Shown here one piece after another: positions 59,001 through 64,000 of a stretch of 64,000 bases of DNA. Each line of letters starts with the position of its first letter. Within the stretch, counting starts at the first letter, position 1. The position numbers and the translations under genes were made by a program. The stretch is from Verticillium longisporum. Lineage: Eukaryota; Ascomycota; Sordariomycetes; Glomerellales; Plectosphaerellaceae. Location: the NCBI GenBank assembly GCA_019188255.1, contig JAETXT010000006.1:1550001-1614000 (forward strand), written 5' to 3'. The notes beneath the pieces are model-generated. The model was not told where the DNA came from and did not search any database. It worked only from the letters and a program-made list of their open reading frames with translations.

Positions 59001-62000
59001 TATATAATAGATATTAATAATTTCTATATTCTTATAAATTCTATTCCCTTAATTAGGAGCTATTCTATATATTAATTAATATTTTTTTAATTATTAACCT
59101 ATTTTATATAATAGGCCTTTATAAATATAAAAGTAAAGATAATAATCTTCTTCTTTAATACTTCGAATTTATCTTTAAATTAATTATCCTTAATACCGAT
59201 TCTTAATTTAATATTATTAAATAATTCTAGAGAATAATAAAGTAAATAAATTAGAACTCTAATAATATCTCTTTATTTCTCGATATTTATAAGAATCGGA
59301 AACTATCTATATTTAATAGTTTCCTTAATTAAGTATTCTACTATTATATCTTTATCGTTTCCGAGCTACGTAAGCCCTTTAAGTTATTCTTTATTAAGAT
59401 TATTTATTATTATTTAATTCTATTTTTATTAATTATATAAAGTTTTAGAAGTATTAATCGTAATCCTTATAAGGGCTATAAAGAGAGTTAATAATCGACC
59501 TTTTTAGCTTTTAATTAAATTAATATTATATATCCTTATTTCTAATATATCTCCTTTCCTAATTATATTAATTATATTAACTATACTTATAAAGAATATA
59601 AATATAGCTTCTAAGATAGCTTTTCCGATTTTATTTAAATACTTTAAAAGGGGTATATATATCCTAAATCTAAGATTATCTTCTATAACCTAATTAAAGC
59701 CTTTAATTAAAGTCCTCTTTTTTACTAAGATAAATTTAATAACCCTCTCGATCTTATTTATAGTCCTTAGAGCTTAACCTTTTACTATTACCGTATTTCT
59801 AAGCTATTAGAGCTTATAAGGATATAGTAGCCTAATCGAGACCTTATATTAGCGCTTAACTTTAAATTTTATATTTTTATAAATAATTAGCTTATTATAA
59901 ATAAGATTAGGGAGAATGTACTTAATAATTAAACTAAGATTTTAAAGAAGATAAAATAAATATTCTTAGTTCTAAGGAGGCTAATATAATTAGGGTAATA
60001 GTAAGGCCTATAGGGTTATTAGATATAAAATAAATACTTTATATTAATATATTTATACTTATAAATAGTATTTTATATATTAGCTAGTATATTTATAGTA
60101 TAATTATTTAATTATAATCTTAATTAATTATTTAAATATTAAATAATTTCATTCGGTTAATCTATATATCCTTATTAAAGTATATTATTAATATTTATCT
60201 TAATTCTATTCGTTCTTAATATTTAATTAAGAGTCCTATATTTAAATAAATATCTAATTAAGATAATTTATATAAAGGAAAGTAAAAGGGTATATTATAA
60301 TTAAGGGAATAGTATAATAAAGATTATAAATATAATAGGAATTTTAGTTCGGGAATAAAGAAATAAAATATCGATATAGTATATATTTAATATTTTAGGA
60401 TTACTATATTCTAAATATATTATAATATTTATAGGCTAAAAGAGAGAAAGAAAGAATAGAAAAGATAGGATAAAAGTAGGAAAGTTTAAGGAAAGAGCTA
60501 AAATATCTTAAATATTAAATAATATTATAAAGAATATAATTAAATTATTAATAAAAGAGAAAGAATATTATATTAGAATATAATATCCTATTAATATATA
60601 GATTCCCTTAATTATATTATATTAATATAATTAATAAACGTTCTAAGTTATTCCTAATTAATATTATCTACTTTAAAGTATATATTTTTATTAAATAAGC
60701 CCTAGATTTATACTTCTAAATAAGTATATTATTTATATTACTATAATTCGATAGTAAATACTTAAGTCTATTCTATAATAAGTTCTTAGAGCTATTTAGA
60801 TTATTAAAGAAGATTATCTAGAAGTATAGAGGAGCCCTTAGAGTTAATCGTTTTATCGGTATCCTAGTTTTCGTTAATCGAATTAGAATATACTAGATAG
60901 GTATTAACCTAATTAGGGGAATAAAGTCCTTCTAATACTTCGTCCTATAATATAATAGCCTCGAGTATTCTTATAAACTCCTCCTTAAAGTCTTTTATTA
61001 ATAAATCTTTACTTTCTAGCTCCTATTAACTACTTAAATCTAAGAAAAGAATTTTAAGCTATTAGCTTATATAAATAACCCCTTAAATAAGTTCCCTTCC
61101 TATTATTTCTAGCTTAAATAAGAGATTCCTAAATATAGTTAAAGTAATTCTAAATAAGCTCTATTAATAGGGGTTAAGCTTTATATTTCTTAATATATTT
61201 ATTATTTATTTAATATTATAGATAAGGATTATATCCTTAGTTTAGAGCTTCTAAGTATAGAATTAAGTAGTATTTTAGTAATTTAACCCCTTAATCCTAG
61301 TATACTATTAATAATTAAATATTCGAATTACTTTAATCCTATTAAGTTTAAGCTAGGAAAAGGCCCTTAAATATATCTAGACCTCCTAATTAAGTAAATA
61401 GACTAAGTCCTAGTCTAATATCTACTATATAAGCGAAGTAATCTTAATTAATATAATAGCTTCGTAGCTATAGAGGAGGAAGAAGGGTATATAGCTTATA
61501 GAAGCCTTAATAGTTATTCTATCTATAAATAGAATAATTATTAATAGAGAGTTAATTCTTTCGCCTCTTATTACTATTTAAATAGCTAGAATATATATAA
61601 TAGGCTAATAACCTTTTTTAATAAAGCTATTAGCCCTTAGATTATATAACGATATAAGCTTCCGCTTTATTCTATATTAATTATTAAATTTAATAACCGA
61701 TCCCTTATTTTCTAATCCCCTATTAATAATAAAGGTATAATATAAACTATATCTATAGATAATATCTCCTTAGATAAATTTCGTAATAGCCTTTAATATA
61801 TTTATTCTAATTAAATAGGCCTTAATATAATTAATAAATCTATACTTAGCTTCTATTAAATAATAATTATAAAGGTATTAGATATTAAAATAGATATAAG
61901 TAAAGGGGAGGGAGTCTATAATTAACTTAGTAAACGTTAAAGGGTCGCTTCTCTATAATCCTCTCGCTACTTAATATATAAAATAAGCTTTAATTATTAT

Positions 62001-64000
62001 CTTAATCTATTAATATATATTATCCTATTAAAAGTTAAATAAGATTTATTAATAAATTACTTTATATCCTTAATACTCTAACTCTTTATATATTATTATA
62101 ATTAAAGTAATCTATATATTAGAATTATCGATAATTCTCTATAAATAAGATTATACTTTATTAGGGTAAGTCTAAAGGAAACTATTTTTAAGGAAAACCT
62201 TTATTATTATTCTCTTAATTACCTCTTATTACCTCTTAATATACTTACTAGGGAATACTCCTATTATTAGGAAGCTTATTAAATCCTTTAAAGCTTAATT
62301 CTAAGTCTCTCTATTTAATAGGAGTAATTTAAGAGGGCCTAAGGTTATTATAAAGATATTAATATTAATAAAGTCGTTAATATCCCCTTCTATAGCTTCG
62401 TTATCCTAATTAGAGGGTCTTAATAGCTTTCTAAAGAGTCTATCTATTATAGAGTTCTTTATCCCCGAAATATACTTAACTTTAAAATTAAATATATAGA
62501 TCTAAATAATCTATTAGATAATTATTAATCCTAGGAGGTCTATTATAGCTCTATTAAGCTATATTATAAATATTTAAATATCTATTTCTAAAATAAAGTA
62601 GATACTATAAAGGTAATTCCTTAAATATTTTAGAGCTTTTAGGACTATTTTAAATTCTAGCTTCCTAGAATTATATTTCTATTTAGCTATATCCTAGTAG
62701 CTACTCTCGTACCTCGAGATTGCTCGCTTCCTATTAATCTATTACTCTAAAATAGCTCCTTAGCCTTTAAAGCTTATATCTATATAGAGGTAGATAATAC
62801 CCCCTTCTATATTATAGTTAATCGAGATTAAGATTAGAGAGCTTATAAGTTTAGCTTTAATAATATCTATAGCTTCTTATTACGAGTTTATCTAGAAGAA
62901 TAGAACGTTCTTCTTTAATAGATCTATAAAAGGGCTATATTTAATATTAAAGTAATTAATCTAAATTTAATAGAAAGTAGCTAGCCCTAGGAAGGATCTT
63001 AATAAAGAGATATTATTATATTTCGTTTACTCTTAGAGCTTAATAATCTTAATTAAATTAGGGGAATAACCTATAATATTATAAATATAATTAATAATAA
63101 TAGTTAATTCCTAAGCCTATTAGCTTTTTACTCTTAAAATAATATATCCTAAAAGCTTAATATTAATAAAGACTTTATTAATATTTTAAAGGTATTTAGT
63201 AATAAATTAATATACCCTTAAGATTAAATCCTTACTTTTATAATTAATAGTTAATCCTTTAATAGTAATATTATCTATAAAGGTATAGTAATAATAAGGG
63301 ATAAAATTATAGAGGATTCTTATAATTATATATATAAACTAAACTATTAAGTTAATAGCTCCCTAGGGGAGAGTATATATCCTAAATAGGCTAATAGAAA
63401 TTATAAATATTATTATATCCTTATTTATCTTATTAAATAGTATTTAATTATATCTATTAAAGAAGTTAAAGAGGGAGATAAGTTTATATATTATAAAGTC
63501 CTCCGAGAAATCGTCCCTACTTAGAGGTATAAAGGTATCCTTTATAATAACCCTATTAATCTATATAGCTAAGTTAATAAGCTTTATCGTCCTATCTTTC
63601 TTTTAAATTAAGAATTAAGGGTTCTTATAAGAAGTATAGCTTTCCTCGATAATCCCTTTCTTAAGGCATTCCTTTAATATTTCGATAATTAACTTCTAAA
63701 AGGCCTTCGGAATTAGGATACTCTTTACTTACTAGGCCTTATAAAGGATCGTCTTAATTTTCTATAAAGGAGTAATATCGTAATTAAAACTCTTATACTT
63801 AATAAAATCCTAAGCTAATATAGCTTCTCTATTTAGGAGGATTTATTCTAATATATCCTATTCCTTTAATCAGAAATACTTATAAGAGTCTATAATATCC
63901 TATAATCTCTAAATCGTAAGCCTTAATTATAGCTTAATATCTTAGAACTTTAATATAATTAAGCCTTTAAAAGGGCCTTTATCGATTATATATTACTCTA
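56054..64000 (-). mobile_element. RIP-degraded retroelement DNA including element X interior
   Basis: 60610-61610 equals the internal part of element X at 5177-6176. At about 63270-63300 the reverse strand reads YTFIDNITIKG, a Gypsy-type RT motif with D-to-N from G-to-A, so X is probably a Gypsy element with coding on the minus strand. 56054-60600 is AT-rich with no identifiable domain and may contain other nested elements. A run of 12 G lies at 58693-58704. The element continues past the window end. Confidence 0.55.

Overview
This is a eukaryotic window from a filamentous ascomycete (Pezizomycotina). The evidence is short GT-AG introns of about 36-65 nt, a Zn(II)2Cys6 transcription factor, typical fungal oxidoreductase and transporter families, and two sharply different base compositions. 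Moderate-GC gene islands are embedded in very AT-rich blocks made of retroelements degraded by transitions, as expected from repeat-induced point mutation (RIP). The species cannot be named from the sequence.

Layout: 1-2206 holds one partial and one complete pogo/Fot1-type DNA transposon. 2209-9405 is a RIP-degraded block with nested LTR-element and copia remnants and the 3' end of a Gypsy element. 9421-19265 is a gene island: Zn2Cys6 regulator, MFS sugar-type transporter (frameshifted), Old Yellow Enzyme reductase and two short-chain dehydrogenases. 19512-23820 holds a small unknown gene and an EthD-domain gene. Each is split by a copy of the same hAT-like MITE, and one MITE carries a nested pogo copy. 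23880-33780 is an AT-rich block with a young, intact Ty1/copia element (25550-32000). 34792-36005 is an intact zinc alcohol dehydrogenase. 36104-44121 is a metallo-beta-lactamase-fold hydrolase gene split by a 6.8-kb RIP-degraded Gypsy element (36415-43251). 44298-45059 is a hairpin-forming MITE in a divergent promoter. 45473 to about 45930 is the 5' end of a Dal5/allantoate-type permease that fades into RIP-mutated DNA. 45940-64000 is RIP-degraded retroelement DNA, including a 4.3-kb copia copy colinear with the intact one.

The genes look like one metabolic locus, probably uptake, reduction/oxidation and hydrolysis of a small organic compound (substrate unknown), with its own regulator. Inverted CGG-N9/10-CCG sites of similar sequence occur in the regulator's promoter, in the shared transporter/OYE promoter and upstream of the distant permease/hydrolase pair. 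Most members are damaged: an internal stop in the regulator, a frameshift in the sugar transporter, MITE insertions in two genes, a retroelement plus stops in the hydrolase, and stops in the permease. The OYE, both SDRs and the alcohol dehydrogenase remain open. The best reading is a metabolic gene cluster caught while transposons and RIP spillover dismantle it. The pogo and copia elements in the same window carry no RIP damage, so RIP appears to have stopped or they arrived very recently.
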